DNA from: Toxonevra muliebris
Lineage: Eukaryota > Arthropoda > Insecta > Diptera > Pallopteridae
DNA: 64,000 nucleotides
NCBI GenBank assembly: GCA_963691655.1
Contig: OY829326.1
Span: forward strand, 97,457,235 to 97,521,234
Reading direction: 5' to 3'
How positions within the stretch are numbered: the first letter of the stretch is position 1; each line of letters opens with the position of its first letter. Position numbers and translations under genes: made by a program. Below are positions 38,651-51,676 of the stretch, piece by piece. The notes beneath the pieces were generated by a model. The model worked only from the letters and a program-made list of their open reading frames with translations, had not been told where the DNA came from and did no database searches.

Positions 38651-39421
38651 CTGCTCGATGAAGATTCGTGCCAAACGCAAGAAAAACTAGCTGAATCACG
38701 GGGAGTTACTCAGCCAACCGTCTCGAAATGCTTCAAGGCCATGGACATGATTCAGAAACAAGGAAATTGGGTTCCATACGAGTAGAGACCAAGAGATATT
38801 GAACGGCGTTTATTTGCATGTTTTAAAGAAAATCGGAAAGGATTTTTACATCGCATCGTAACCGGCGCAGAGAGTCATGACTCCACATCGACCACCAAAC
38901 CGAATATTCACGGCTATGCTCTGCATTTGGTGGGACCAGCTCGGTGTGATATACTACGAGCTACTGAAACTGAGTGGAACCATCAGATGAGACTGGTACC
39001 GAACGCAATTGATGCGTTTCAGTCAAGCATTAATGGAAAAATAGTCATAGTACCAAGAGAGACGACAACGTCCTCCAGCATGACAATGCTCGGCCACAAG
39101 TCGCAAAAGTAATCAAGGCATACTTGGAAATCCTGAAATGGGAGGTCTTGCCCCACCCGCCGCTTTCCAGACGTAGCTCTTTCCGATTATAATCTGTTTT
39201 ATGCATTTTCGTTCGTACGAGGAAGTCGAAAAATGTATCCAATCATGGATCGGATCGGAAGACCCCTCCTTTTTTCGAGATGGTATCCGAAAATTACCGA
39301 AGAGATGGGCGAAAGTTGTCGGTAGAGACGGACAATATTTTGAATAATACATCTGTAAGTATTTTTTGACAAAAAAGCTTTTAATTCTAGAAAAAACGAT
39401 TGAAGCTAAATTGTACACCAC
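38651..39421 (+). mobile_element. Dead mariner (irritans-like) transposon, 5' truncated
   Basis: Conceptual translation in shifting frames gives LLDEDSCQTQEKLAESRG, GNWVPYE, FLHRIVTG, STTKPNIHG, LQHDNARP and WEVLPHPP, ending in DGQYFE with a stop at 39345-39347. These are landmark blocks of irritans/Himar-type mariner transposases. The first catalytic Asp region (after VTG) is deleted, and there are several stops and frameshifts. The right end near AAGCTAAATTGTACACC (about 39404-39421) resembles the inverted repeat of this group. The N-terminal DNA-binding part and left repeat are absent. Confidence 0.85.
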
Positions 39422-39429
39422 CAAGTTAT

Positions 39430-42120
39430 ACGGTTGTTTTTGAAAGTAAACATACATCTAAGAGTTAAGAGTAAAATAAAATAGGTAAATGTAATTCAAT
39501 TACATATATTCTTAATCACTACAGTGTTTTTGATTCTTTGAATTATAAATTCTTTTAATATCAGGCTCACTATTTTTGTTTTAAACCAGAGTCAATCATT
39601 AAACCAATTTCATAATCACATGCGCTGAGACCCATTGCCTTAGATGTAACTTCAAAATTATTCTTAGTCCAAGAGTTATCCTCAGGGGACTTTGGAAAAT
39701 ATTGTAATGTCATGCAAATGTTCTAAAATTACTTAGAAGGCTTTATTGTCTACTTTAGATTTTTTTTTATTAAAAACTAGTCTAATGTGGAAAAACAACC
39801 AAAATTATTTTGGGAAATCCAGAACTAGAATATTTTTTTATTAAAAGATGCAATTTTATCTCTTACGTCAAAAATTGTTGTGTTTCTTTCTTGTAGTGAT
39901 AAGTTAGTTTCATTTCACTTAGCAAAAATATCTTCTATATACGCAACAATTATAAAGAAGAATTTGTCAATCTTTATCTTTATATGGGGCGTTCCAGGCC
40001 AAGTCCACATGTCTCCGATAAGCTGAACATGAATAATAAAGAAATGCAAAATTTCATTTGTTTTTATACATTTTTGCGAATTTTTTTTTGTTTTTGATTT
40101 TTTCAAATCTGACACAAGGAAAAATTTCACACGTTTGTATCATTAGATTGTCTTTCTAAAAAAAATTTAAAAATTTTTACTCAAAAATTAACAACAAAAA
40201 CAATTTTTTTTTTAAACAAATTGATTTTTTAAAAAAATACCATATTTTAAAAATTTAAAAAAAATTCACAAAAATAGCTCTGAGTTCTGCGCAAATTTTG
40301 AGTAATTAACTTTTGGGTGGACTCGATAATTTTAGAAGTTATACAGATTTTTGTGAAATGATACTCGTGAAATCACTATCCACGAGCGACTTTTTCGTCT
40401 CACCATACACATAAAAGCCCCATATGAAATTTTGGCTATATGACTCTCAAATAACATAATGAAAACAACATAATTTAAATCTTTAATGCTGTACTTTTCA
40501 TTAAAAAGTTCATTAAAAATTACACTGTGCAACAAAATCAGAAAAATTTTATTTTAGTTTTGACAACGGCTTCCGAAGTTTCTATGAGAGTGTACTTTTT
40601 CCATACAACCCACTATTATATAGTTTGAGCCTCAAAACGCTGGATTTCGTTTTCAGTGTTTTAGGACGAATTGTACAGAAAAATATAGGAAATATTCCAA
40701 GTAAGTAACTGACCCTCCATCTACCACCCTAAACCCACATTTCTCCAAAATGACGAAAAATCTCATACGAACGTGTAATTTTTAATGAACTTATTGTGTC
40801 TCTGACACAGTAATCTTCTTTTACAGCTAGGATTAAAATGGATTAAATACCTTTGGTGAAGTGAAACACGTCTAGTTGTAATTCAGTTATCGGTATATTC
40901 TCTATATTTCTGTTACATTAGATAAACGATAGATAATTATGGGTTCGAAGTATAATATGTTCGAAAGTACAATTAATGGGTATATTCTATACTACACTAA
41001 TGAGTACGTTCGATACTACAGAATTCTTCAATGAAAAGTACAGCATTAAATAATTAAATTATCTTATGTATATTTTATTTGAGAATCATATCTGATAGCC
41101 ATAGACTTGAGTTGTTTTCGTACACGTTGTTGAATTCACATCGGTGATAATACAATAAAAAATTTTCATTTTCTGGTCGTCCAGACGCAATGTAAACATT
41201 CATTTCCAAAATTTAATTAACACCATATTGATTTGAGATTTTCATTTACATATAATGATTCTCTGTTTTTAATGTACAGTTTTGCAAGTTAAATACTTTT
41301 GAAAATGTCAATTGTGTCAATAATAAGACACATTTTCAAATCTAGAATTTTTTTCCAAATTCAATGGAAGCCTGAATTGTCATTACGAATGTTCAATTTT
41401 AAATATCAAGTACTTCATTATTTTTTAATTTTCGCGCTTTTTCGCAGAAAAGGCAGAACAACGTTTACCGGGTCAGCTAGTAGTAGTAGTCAGCAGCAAA
41501 TTGTTCGACGAACAGAAAACAAACAATTTTCTACGAGGTTTAATAAGTGTCACCAATGCTTTTTCGATGGATAGGTTGCACACTTTGCTGTACCAATAAA
41601 CATTATCCGATTTCAAAAATTATTTTTGTTTGTATTTAAAAATGCTAATAAAAAAGCTATAGAATTTGAAAAAAAAAATTTAAAAATATCTTAATTTATG
41701 GTCTAAATTTCGGGACTTTGAAGACCCTTTTGGAACCTGAAAATATCGGATTTCAAAAATTCGTTTCCTCTTTTGTTTATCTGGATGAGTAGAAACTTAA
41801 CTACGCTGTTACTTTTTGATTGAACGCCATTCTTGGCTATTTCTCGTAGATAAATAGATAGTTTCCATCAAATTTTATGTAGAATTTTTCGATATTCTAG
41901 GTGAAAATTCAAATTTTTCCAAAATTACTTTCTTAAATCTCGTAAAATATGAAATTGAAAAGTACACCTTAAACCACAGAAAATATAATTTTTCGTAACA
42001 CTTACAAAATAGGATGCAATTTTGCAATAAAACGTAACCACATTACTGCAAAGTCTGATTTCAGCCAAGGAAACTTGTTTCTGAAAACTCAAATGTAATG
42101 ACAAGAGGGAAGAATACACC
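39430..42120. other. AT-rich intergenic stretch without a supported gene
   Basis: Short frames only (for example 41299-41574 +, 41925-42131 -), none with domain features. The sequence looks like old repeat debris. Confidence 0.4.
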
Positions 42121-42127
42121 TTTCGTC

Positions 42128-42155
42128 TCATCTCCCCCCCCCCCCTCCCCCTCTT
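42128..42155. repeat. Poly-C tract
   Basis: A run dominated by C (more than ten consecutive, then CT and more C) in a region otherwise about 70% A+T. The minus strand is a G-run able in principle to form a G-quadruplex. Confidence 0.85.
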
Positions 42156-43170
42156 TCCAACACAATTTGACAGTTTTCAGAAACAAGTTTTCTGGACGTA
42201 ATACAGAATGTTAAAGCTTATTCACAGTAGGCAAGAATTCGTGACCAAATTTATGGAGATTTTTTTATTGCCAGATAACGATAATTTGTTAATTTATAAG
42301 TAATTGTTTATAACAATTAACAAGTAAACATTGTTCTGAAGCATGAACACATCTGGACATTGCCTGTATTAGCAATTGTATGCAAAAAGTGTGCTCATTT
42401 TTTGTTTAGAAGTTATGAATTTTTAAATCAACACCGCACAACGCTTTGTCGCACTTCAAGCATATGCGCTGTAGTTCGCAAAACAAAATTTACGAACACA
42501 TTTTCGATTATGTAAATTCTACCAAGTATTATTAAAAATAAATCGATTATTGTCAAATATAGACTCCGGTTAGTTTTGAGAAAAAATTTCTCCGGATATA
42601 GGGTGTATTTTCAACCTCCTCTGAGATACAGGGGGTTCAAGAAAATCCCTTAGGAAAAATACTTGCCACCAAATTATGTATCATAACTTCAATAATACTA
42701 AGCGAGGAGCAATAAAATTAGGTTTTTTTCATAGAAAATTAATATACCTTCATTTTAATGTTACATTTATAATTAATAACTTTTTTGACTTGAAAGCAAT
42801 TACTACTCAAAATCCAAAAATACATTTTTACTTCGACTTTTTCTTTTAGAAAATTCAAGTTTTTGCAAAAAGTTGTGTAATAATGTATTTAATTTTTTAC
42901 ATTCTTTTTATGTGCATTCTTATTATTCTTACTAAAACCATAAGAAATATTTTTTTGAACAGCCAAACTGATCTAAACCAGGTTAATTTGATGACAAAGC
43001 ATTAACAACGCTATTTACACCAGCCTCTTCTACTAAAATATAAAAGCCCAAAAACAAAAAACAAAAAACTTTTGTTTGAACCTGGACCTAAAGCAAAGGA
43101 ATTTATAAACTTCTATTTGACTAATGTTTTCATACAATGAAATGCAAAAAAATTCTCACCAAAACGCAAT

Positions 43171-43230
43171 AAAATTTGTGTGTCCAAAACAAAACGAAAT
43201 AAAATTTGTGTGTCCAAAACAAAACGAAAT
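43171..43230. repeat. Perfect 30-bp tandem duplication
   Basis: Two identical adjacent 30-base units beginning AAAATTTGTGTGTCCAAAAC. Partial related sequence continues on both sides. Confidence 0.9.
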
Positions 43231-44682
43231 AAAAATAACCTTTGATTTTGAAGGAAACTTAACAACTTTCGTTTAAAACAGACCGAAAATAATTATTTTA
43301 TAAAATTTAATGGAAAAAATCGACTTGTCCCAAATGTCGGAAAGCAAATTTGAGTGCACTAGAATAGAATAGCTAGCAAATTTATATTTTTGATCTGATA
43401 TAAAAATCGTTTTTGCTCAACCAAAAAGATTATTTTTCGATTTTTATTTTTTTCTTAAGAATAAAAATTATTTTTTTAGTTTAATTTTCTGGCTCAGTAA
43501 TAAAAATTGGCGGATTCCGATATGGCCGTATGATTTGCCGATTTGTCATTTTGACTAAAATGTTCATCAAGCCTGATAAAATCAATTAAACAAAAATAAA
43601 CAGACATGAACTCAACTATAAATTAAACATCTAATATTCATTTTCATAATCTTTAGACATAAAATAAAAATTAATGTTTGAGTTTTATTATATTTTTCAA
43701 AACAAAAAACTTAAAACGTTTGAGCACGGCGATCAGTTTTTCCTGGCTACACTGTCGTTTACGAATAAATAAGAAATTTATAAATGAGTTGTTGGTATGC
43801 ATAAATAAAAGACGCTTCACAAAATTGCATTGTTTTCACATACAGTCTAGCATTGTAAGCAGTGCCGTTAGTAAACTAATGACTCAACTGTAAAGCGTAA
43901 ATTGATAGAGGTGAACAAACGACATCTCAAACACAGTTTTCTAATATACTCAATCCCAAAAATTCAACTGGCTTACTTGACTGTCTGTTGCATCCGATTA
44001 AGGTCTCTCCATCAGGAATCCGGTGACGAGAGTTCCAAGATAAGGAAAATTTATTTATATTCGTGCTCACAATAACAAAGCTGTATGACGTTTTGAGTTT
44101 TTCGTTTCGATAAAAAAAAATAAAACCAATCATTAATTTTTATTCCCAAACTCAATAAAACTCAAAAAATATTTTATTATTTCTGAGGAAAAAATTTAAC
44201 TCAAACTCAATTCTCGAGAAATAAATAAAAATCATAATTTGATTTTTTCGCAAAAAAGCAAAAACATAAAAATCAAATAATAATTTTTATATCAATAACA
44301 GCAACAGTTAATTTCAAATATCAAATGGATTACTTTTTAAGGGTAATTCGGTGTCGCTGATTTTGACCCTGTACTCAGATTTTCTCTATCACGTCTGGGA
44401 TCCCCGGCATGCGGGCTGAAACCAATAATTTTGGTATGCGCGAGGCCAATATAATTTTTTTTTATTTTACCTTGTACATGTTTCATAGCTAAGAGAAAGT
44501 TGTTTATGATGGAAAGGAAGAAAAAAGTTACTTAGACTGCAATTACAAAGTCCAACTTTTTAAGAAATTCACCTTGGAAAAAAAAATTTTTTTTGTGATC
44601 CCTTTATACTGGATAAATTGTTGGAAGAAATAAACAGTTTTATTATCGTTGATCGAAAAATATTCAAATCACAAAATAATTA

Positions 44683-45525
44683 CACAGTCCAACAGCATTT
44701 TTGCAACAGAATAGCCACCCTATAACCCTGAAAGGGTATGTTGTGTAGACCATTTTTGTAAATCAAACTTATAGTCCAGCACGTCTCAGTTTTTTAATTT
44801 TGGTCGAAGGGAGCTGAATACTAAGTGCAAAAAGCGTTATAAATTGATGTCTGAGGAAAATCCTATTGGCAAAGTTGAATAGCAGAATTTTTACAATTTA
44901 TACCCTACGTGTCTATTAGATTTTCGTCCCTACAACATTTATGAAAATCAGAAAAATTGGAGCCGTGCACCTGGGGACGTCCCCTTGTTGGTCAAAATTA
45001 ATATTACAGTTATCTAAATTAACTATAATGTTAAAATTACATTATAGTATATTTTATTTAAGTGGATAGGCTGCTATTTCCTTTTAGTAACCGTTAACCG
45101 TTATATATATGAGTTTTATGTCTTTGGTGACCTCTAGTGAAATTTTCTGGCAAGTATTGTTGTGGAATATTTTAATCCTTAAATGTCTCTTTTGAAAAGA
45201 CTTTTCAGGTTTTCATCAAAAAAGGGGTCAAATTTTCCCATAAAAAGAGGAACTAGAGGGTTAAAATGTTCCACCAAAATGACCCTTGTAAAATTCTACT
45301 ATATAACTTTGCCAAAAGGATTTTCCTCAGACATCAATTTATAACGGTTTTTGCACTTAGTATTCAGCTCCTTTCGACCAAAATTAGAAAACTTTGACCC
45401 ACTGTAAAAAAAAACTGAGACGTTTGTTAAGTTTGTTTTACAAAAATGGTCTCAACAACATACCCTTTCAGAGTTATAGGGCGGCTATTCTGTTATAGCC
45501 AAAAGTCTTAATTTGTTGGACTGTG
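44683..45525. mobile_element. Foldback element with inverted arms of about 220-235 bp
   Basis: Left arm 44683-44902 and right arm 45289-45525 are inverted copies with scattered differences. The outer ends are CACAGTCCAACA and its inverse; internal shared blocks include ACCCTNAAAGGGTATGTTG, AAGTGCAAAAANCGTTATAA and TGTCTGAGGAAAATCC. The centre (about 386 bp) is not repeated and has no coding frame. TTA borders both ends as a possible short target duplication. It lies between otu and the chorion genes. Confidence 0.85.
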
Positions 45526-46495
45526 TTATTAAATTTAGATTTTTGTTTATTGTATAAATGCCCACAATAACTTGCAAAAATTTGCTGAAAATTGTGGTAA
45601 AACTAATAAGTTAATCAATCATAAAATTCACATTACTCTTTTTTGACTTCCTACTTCCAGATTTCAGTCCAGCGTGTTACAACTAGCATAATTAAATTTC
45701 TGTTATTTTTTTTTCCATCAAAAAATCTTTGATGTTTTTTTACTAAATATATTTTTTATAACAACTAAACTCACATTTAAAATTGCGCTTAATGCAATTA
45801 AATTAAGAATTGCAAATATTGCAATATATCTCATTTTAATGCGAAATATTTACAGTTTCGAATGTTCTTGAACTTGTAACACTTTTTGTTTTTAATAGTC
45901 GATAACTTTTTTGTATTACTGTTCTGTTTTTCCGCCGACGATAACTAAAAATTCTTATACATTTGTTTTTATTTAATTTTTTTATAAATGAAGTTTTTTA
46001 TGTAATATTATTTTGCACAGAAATAAAAACTGCAACTGTGACTGTATTCAGCAAAAATTGTCGTTTTTATATTTAAATTTAAAGTTGCAATGCTACGATT
46101 GATTGTATGCACCTACTACATATGTTTTGACCTAGATTAATGTTATACGAGTTCGGTGGAATAATTGCGTGCTCAAGTGCATTTTTTGTGTATGCTCCAG
46201 CGAAAAGTTTTTATGTATTTTTCTAATATATAACATTATTCTACACTTTAAAATGATGTAGATATTTTTTTATTATTATTAAAATTTCTTTCTAAAAATA
46301 TAATAATCACTTCAATTGTTCATATTGAAATTAAGTGCATATATATCTTAAAAAGAGTTAAGTAATTTTGTCAGTAATACTTTTTGGTAGATGATTGGTT
46401 GAAAAGTTGTAAATTAAATCAAATCTCAGTGGAATAGATTGAAGTTTCCAATATTTTTCATATTTATTTATTATAGTCATAATTCCCTGTCAATG

Positions 46496-46600
46496 TCATG
46501 TTCCCTGTCAAAAAGAGAAAGAGAGAATTTCTTATAAAAAATTTGTTAGCATGTTAGCAAATTTGATTAAACTTGACATAGTGAACAACAGGCATAAGAA
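46496..46600. repeat. Inverted relative of the repeat at 9594-9720
   Basis: The reverse complement has ACTATGTCAA, CAAATTTGCTAACA, ATAAGAAATTCTCTC and a CT-rich run, in the same order as at 9.6 kb. Noncoding. Confidence 0.45.
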
Positions 46601-46836
46601 CCGAACCTCGAACTTCGCCGAAAAACCTTCGTCTCCAATATTAAATGACTATCACTTTATATTTAATTTGAAAAAATGCTTTATTTACACTTTGAGTGCG
46701 TGTGGTATAAAAAGTTTCTTAAATACTTAATTATCTAAAAGAGATGAGGCTATTATCTTTGGCATATCATGAACTCAGTATCACACTAAAAGAATCCAGC
46801 AGCACTACTACGTTCACATGAACAATGAACATCAGT

Positions 46837-47922
46837 TTAGTAGCCTGATGGAGCAGCACCTCCGTACGCACTAGGTGCAGCTTGACCATAAGCGCCTTGT
46901 CCTCCAGCAAGACCAGCCAAAGCGGCCAAACCTTGATTGCCTGACAACAATTGGTAACCAGCATGACCAGAAGCAGCATCGGGACCAGCATGATTGAAGG
47001 CAGCTTGGTTACTAATAGCACCAGCATGACCATGACCAGCATGACCATGACCAGCATTACCAAGACCGGCTAAAGCAGCACCCAAATCACCAGCACCTGC
47101 TGCTCCAGCATTGGCAGCACTTCCGGGACCATAACCAGGTGCGGCAGCATGACGTGATTTCTCGTTAACGAAGTATTTCTCTGCTGGTGGTTTCACCACA
47201 TTCACATAGACAGGCTCAACCTTGACTGGACGTGGGTGATGCTTAACGTAGACCTTGCGCAATACAACTGCTGGAGGTTTGTGGAGAACGACTGGAGCGG
47301 GTTTCACCACTAGAGGGGGATGATTGACCAAAACTTTGGTGGGTGGACGTTTTACAATGATGGCAGCTGGACGATGGATAAGGATTTCACCTTTATTTTG
47401 TGGATAAGTGATAGAAGAGCTGAGTGTGTTGGCGCGCTGATTGAGTGCGTATGGGATGCTTTGACTGGGTGCATGGGGTCTGCTGCATGTGGCTGGTGGA
47501 CCATTGCCATCATTACCACTGCCATCAGCACCAGCGGCGCCAGCACCAGCAGCAATTCCTCCAATACCTGCTGCACCGGCTAAGCCGCTAAAATCACTGC
47601 CTAAAGCACCACTGATGGCACTGCCAAGACCGGCTAGTCCACCATGTCCATGACCAGCGTGTCCGGCATGACCATGGCCATGACCATCACCAATTGCTCC
47701 AGCACCATAACCGCCGGCAGCACTACCACCGTAACCACTAGCGCCTTGGGAATGATAACCGAAAACTGGACCAGTTGCCTAAAGTAAATGAAGAAAATGA
47801 AATATAAGTATGAAGAGAAGTTTGCTTTGGTATATGTTATGTTAAGCTGAAATGCTTCGTTTTTGAATACGTACAATCATTGCAATTGCAACTACACAAA
47901 AGAAGCTATTGAAGCGATTCAT
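46837..47922 (-). CDS. Cp38: Chorion (eggshell) protein s38
   Basis: Two exons on the minus strand: 47875-47922 (48 nt, most of the signal peptide, [16 protein letters not shown]) and 46837-47778, joined at phase 0 over a 96-bp intron; 329 residues. After the signal sequence comes a Gly/Ala/His-rich arm (GHGHAGH repeats). The central domain is Val/Pro/Lys-rich with [40 protein letters not shown] and [12 protein letters not shown], the s38 signature as I know it from Drosophila. Last is an Ala/Gly arm ending in [11 protein letters not shown], whose Tyr can be cross-linked in the chorion. Follicle cells secrete it late in oogenesis. The promoter has TCACGT and a TATTTAA box; AATAAA (minus) is at 46680-46685. 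It is tandem with s36 and convergent with otu. Confidence 0.93.
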
Positions 47923-48107
47923 CTTCTTCACAATTTGATCTTTTTGCTTGATCTACTGTGACTGCCTTATCTATTTGATTTGCTTGCTTGTACGCTCGCT
48001 TGCTTGTTTGTGGTCTTTTGTGTGTTGAGTGTTTGTTGGTTTTTGGTGCGTTTGAGTTCTCAAGGCAACTGTTGCTTAACTGCTGTCTCTTGGCCAGCAT
48101 CATTTGT

Positions 48108-48168
48108 TTAAATATGATTTCTTAGCCGAAGCGCGATTCAATTTGCAAATTCGTTTCCAATTACGTGA
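48108..48168 (-). promoter_or_regulatory. Cp38: s38 promoter: TCACGT hexamer and TATTTAA box
   Basis: On the minus strand TCACGT lies at 48168-48163 and a TATA-like TATTTAA at 48114-48108, about 50 bases nearer the gene. A start about 30 bases further on would leave a 5' UTR near 160 nt. TCACGT is the element shared by chorion promoters of flies and moths. Confidence 0.75.
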
Positions 48169-49053
48169 CATTTGCTCGGGTTCACTATTTTTACCGGTTG
48201 AAATTTTATTATACTTTTGAAATTCTTCTTGTCAAGATATAAATTGTTGATATATCCAAATGCATGTTTATCTACACAAAACAACATTATCGTTTTTTCT
48301 ACTCGTACTGTTGCATTGTATTTTTCTCCGATCTGGCGTGGTCGCTGTTGCTGTAAGATTTTCACAAAAAAAAAAATTTTCTCAATGAGATAAGAAAATT
48401 TATTGGTTTCCGCTTTCACTTAGGGCTTCAAAGTTTAGCTATACAATAGGAGAACTGATTTAATTATGGAATTTGTGGATATTTTATAATGCTGCCTGGT
48501 AGTCAGGGTTTATCTTCATTTGAAAGTTAATTTAATAATTATTATTTTTCTTTTGATAAATAAACGGCTACTAGTGCTACCAAAATACTTAGTCGCTTCA
48601 TAATTATCATCTACATTTGAAAAATTAGGGAAATTTCTTACTTCTTTTACCTGAAATATGAAAACTATAAAATTACATCAACTTTTCTAATTGAAACCAT
48701 TTGGTGGCGGAAGTGTTGTTGGTTTGGTTACTAAATGTAATGATTTTTAACTATATTTATTGTATATTGCGATCCATTATATCTAAATTTCAAAATGACT
48801 TTAATTATTAATGATGCATCACAGAATTCAACTCTGATTGGATTCCAAAATGTGATTTCTTCGGAGTTATATTGTGAAGAATTGTAGAATAGGCACGTAT
48901 ACTCAGGTGGAGCCTTTTTTTATGTCAGCGTTAGCAAGACGTATCCATGACCTCACATAATACATATACCATATGGTCAACAAGAAGAAAAGCTTAGTTC
49001 AACTTAAGAAAAAACCAAAAATTATTGCATTTCTTTTATTATACTTGTAACTG

Positions 49054-49157
49054 CCGAAATGTTGAGAGTTCTTGAATAAGTTTTTTAGTTTAATTATAAA
49101 AAATTAGTTTAAAATTATTGAACCGCAAAAGTTACTCAAGAAGTCTCAACATTTTGA
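49054..49157. mobile_element. Short foldback MITE, relative of the one at 7428
   Basis: CCGAAATGTTGAGAGTTCTT and, inverted, TCAAAATGTTGAGACTTCTT form the arms. The order of blocks (AAAxxTTGAxAGTTCTTxAATAA, then TTTAATTxATAAAAAA) matches the inner part of the 7.4-kb element. Confidence 0.55.
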
Positions 49158-50062
49158 TCAAAATATGTCTCAAATTTTATTTTTTGGAAGTCAACTCAAA
49201 CTGTTTTTCCTTTTCGCCACAAATTTATGACGTTGGGGGACAAATTGTATGAAATGCCATTATATCTATACAATGCCATTGCTATGGGTAATGTCATCCC
49301 TAAATTACTTAGTCAAAAGATAGGATCGAACTAGGAGTTAAGTGTTAAACTAAAACTTGAGAAATTGTAAAATATGAGCAAATATGAAAAATCCTCTCAG
49401 AGAGAGGGGACACGTGAAACCAAAAAAGTTGCTTATGACATTTTTGTTTTCCTTTTCAAAGAAAATATTTCAAACAAAAATAAAAGAAACTTTAAGAATT
49501 TAAAGTAATCTGGATCAAAAGAACGTTCACACAACTCTGGGGAATTGTTTTGTCAACTACCATTTTGTAAATTTATTTGTTTCTAAAAATAATTAACTTT
49601 ATTATTTTATATTATGTCATTTTTTGTTATCGTTAGCTGATAATTTCGCATATGTTAAATAGTTTGACGCTTTTAAAATTTCTCTGGTAAAAACTTTAAA
49701 CTTCTGACACGGAAGGAAAATCATTTACTCTCTCACTGTCTCTCTCATCCATCAGTTTTTGCGTACGGAAATGCTTTCAAAGTAAAAAATGATAAAATCA
49801 ATTGAGAAATGGACTAAAACTTTAAAGTACGGGAACAGACCTATTATTGTTAGAGTTTTAGAGACTTTTATTTATCCCATACAAAATGCGCCGAAAATTC
49901 CCAATATCTTGATTCAGTTTATATTTTATACATTTAACAAAAACAATTGGTTCAATCCGTGCAAAATATGATCTAAATTATTATTTTGGATGAAAAAACC
50001 CAACAAATGAGGTAGACAAAGTGTGAAAATATCCATGATAATAAAATCATTGATCTTCATTC

Positions 50063-50120
50063 ACATGGTTGAGTGCTAGACTGGAAACCCAGTTGTCTCG
50101 GGTTCGATTTCGATTACAAA
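50063..50120 (+). mobile_element. tRNA-like SINE head fragment
   Basis: TGGTTGAGTGCTAGACTGGA followed by a near-perfect box B, GGGTTCGATTTC. No CCA-side acceptor stem or T-run terminator at the right place, so it is not a working tRNA gene. Confidence 0.45.
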
Positions 50121-51676
50121 AATGGCAAATAATTCTTAATACAATATATAACTATAACGCAGATGAAGGAGCCATAAAACAGATATCATAATTCATCAGT
50201 CCATTAAGGTCTAATTATAGAAATTTAAAGTATCAGTACAGTGCTTAACAAAACTTAATGCTGATTATAGTATCTAAACACAGAACAGCAGGCAAAAAAT
50301 AGCCATTTTATTGTTCTGAAAGAATAAAAATCATGGAGGAAGATTAGCTATATGAGTTTTTTTTAAACTTTTGTAGATTCTGCAAAATCGCTCTAAAATA
50401 ATAAATAAACCAACTTAGTAAATAAAATAATCATTTTATATTTGTATACTTGCTTTTCGCTTCAATAAACATAATTTAAGTTGACAGAAAACAGCTGATT
50501 TTCTGAAAAGTCGCTTAACTTAACATAAAGTATACTCACGTACAGAAAATTTATACAAATTTTTACGAATCGTTGATAATTTTTACTAGTAAAGTGTTCA
50601 CGAACTCGAAAAACTTGCAGGAGAAAGCAAAAATGAGAGAGGAAAAAGTAACTGCAAGTAAAATTTCTACTAGCAACAATTTTCAGCTGCCGTAAAAAGA
50701 AATCTGTCAAACTAAAGATAGAAGAAAACAAACTGTCAGAAAATATTAAATTAACTGTTAAAACATTCGAAATATTCGCTGTTTACTTGCAAATTTCTGA
50801 TGGTTTTCTGCTCATGTACTTGAGCAAACCTCTGAACAAAATTCTTATGCTGAAATTGTCTTTATACATCATTAGTGATTTGGCTAAAGGCAATGTGGTT
50901 TTCGGTTAAGAAATTTTCATATGGTGTCTACACATAAAATACATTAAACCGATTTCTATGCGACAGATGTCTATGCTACGATAAGTTTCTATAATCAAGC
51001 CTTAAGGCCATATAAAGATAGCAAAGAGACTGAAGAGAATAATTTAGGCTCAGGCTCTTATCGGAGAGAAAACGTTTTTAACACAATGGGTGAACCATAA
51101 TTAAATCTAATTTTTAATTTGCAAATAAAACATTTTATTAAAAACTTTAAACAATTTTTGTAGAAATTTGTTAAAATATGTTACTCAAGAAATAGCGATG
51201 AGAGGGGCAATGTTTCTACGATTGTAGTTAAGAGTGTACTTATAATTTATTATTACCTGAAAAATATGCTGGATTTGCAAAACACATTTTAATAATTCGC
51301 AAATTATTTTGCCAACCTACAATTTTTGTTGTTGTTGACACATTACAGTTTTTAGAAAGATTTTCCCTTACAAAATAACCTGAAAATCAAACGATTTTTT
51401 AAAATCCTTTGTATGTATAATAGAATAATATATGTATTTTGGCTCATTTTTGCGTTTGAATATAATTTTGATTACCAGTATAATTGTTGTGGCACATAAG
51501 TACATGGAGAGTCTAGTAGGTAAACAAATTAAAAATTCAATTGAAACTGTTTTTTTTTTTTTAAATTATAAAAAATTTATTTCGTATAAAATAATATATA
51601 AAATTTAATGAATTCAAAGAACATTTTGAATGGTGTTTGTTTCTTTTAGATATTAACTTAATAAAAAACACTCTAC

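Larger units (their letters stand above)
48170..51575. other. Intergenic region between s38 and s36
   Basis: AT-rich, with no supported gene. It contains a short foldback MITE at 49054-49157, a tRNA-like SINE fragment at 50063-50120 and a solo MITE arm at about 50520-50740. In Drosophila, chorion gene amplification depends on control elements and origins in chorion intergenic DNA. This interval is one candidate place, but I see no diagnostic motif. Confidence 0.4.

Noticed and set aside
44386..44391. TCACGT hexamers away from chorion genes (also near 1182, 11343, 16033, 37733, 49414, 50534, 54083, 55752 and in coding sequence)
   Set aside because: About as many as base composition predicts; no TATA box and signal-peptide exon follow them.
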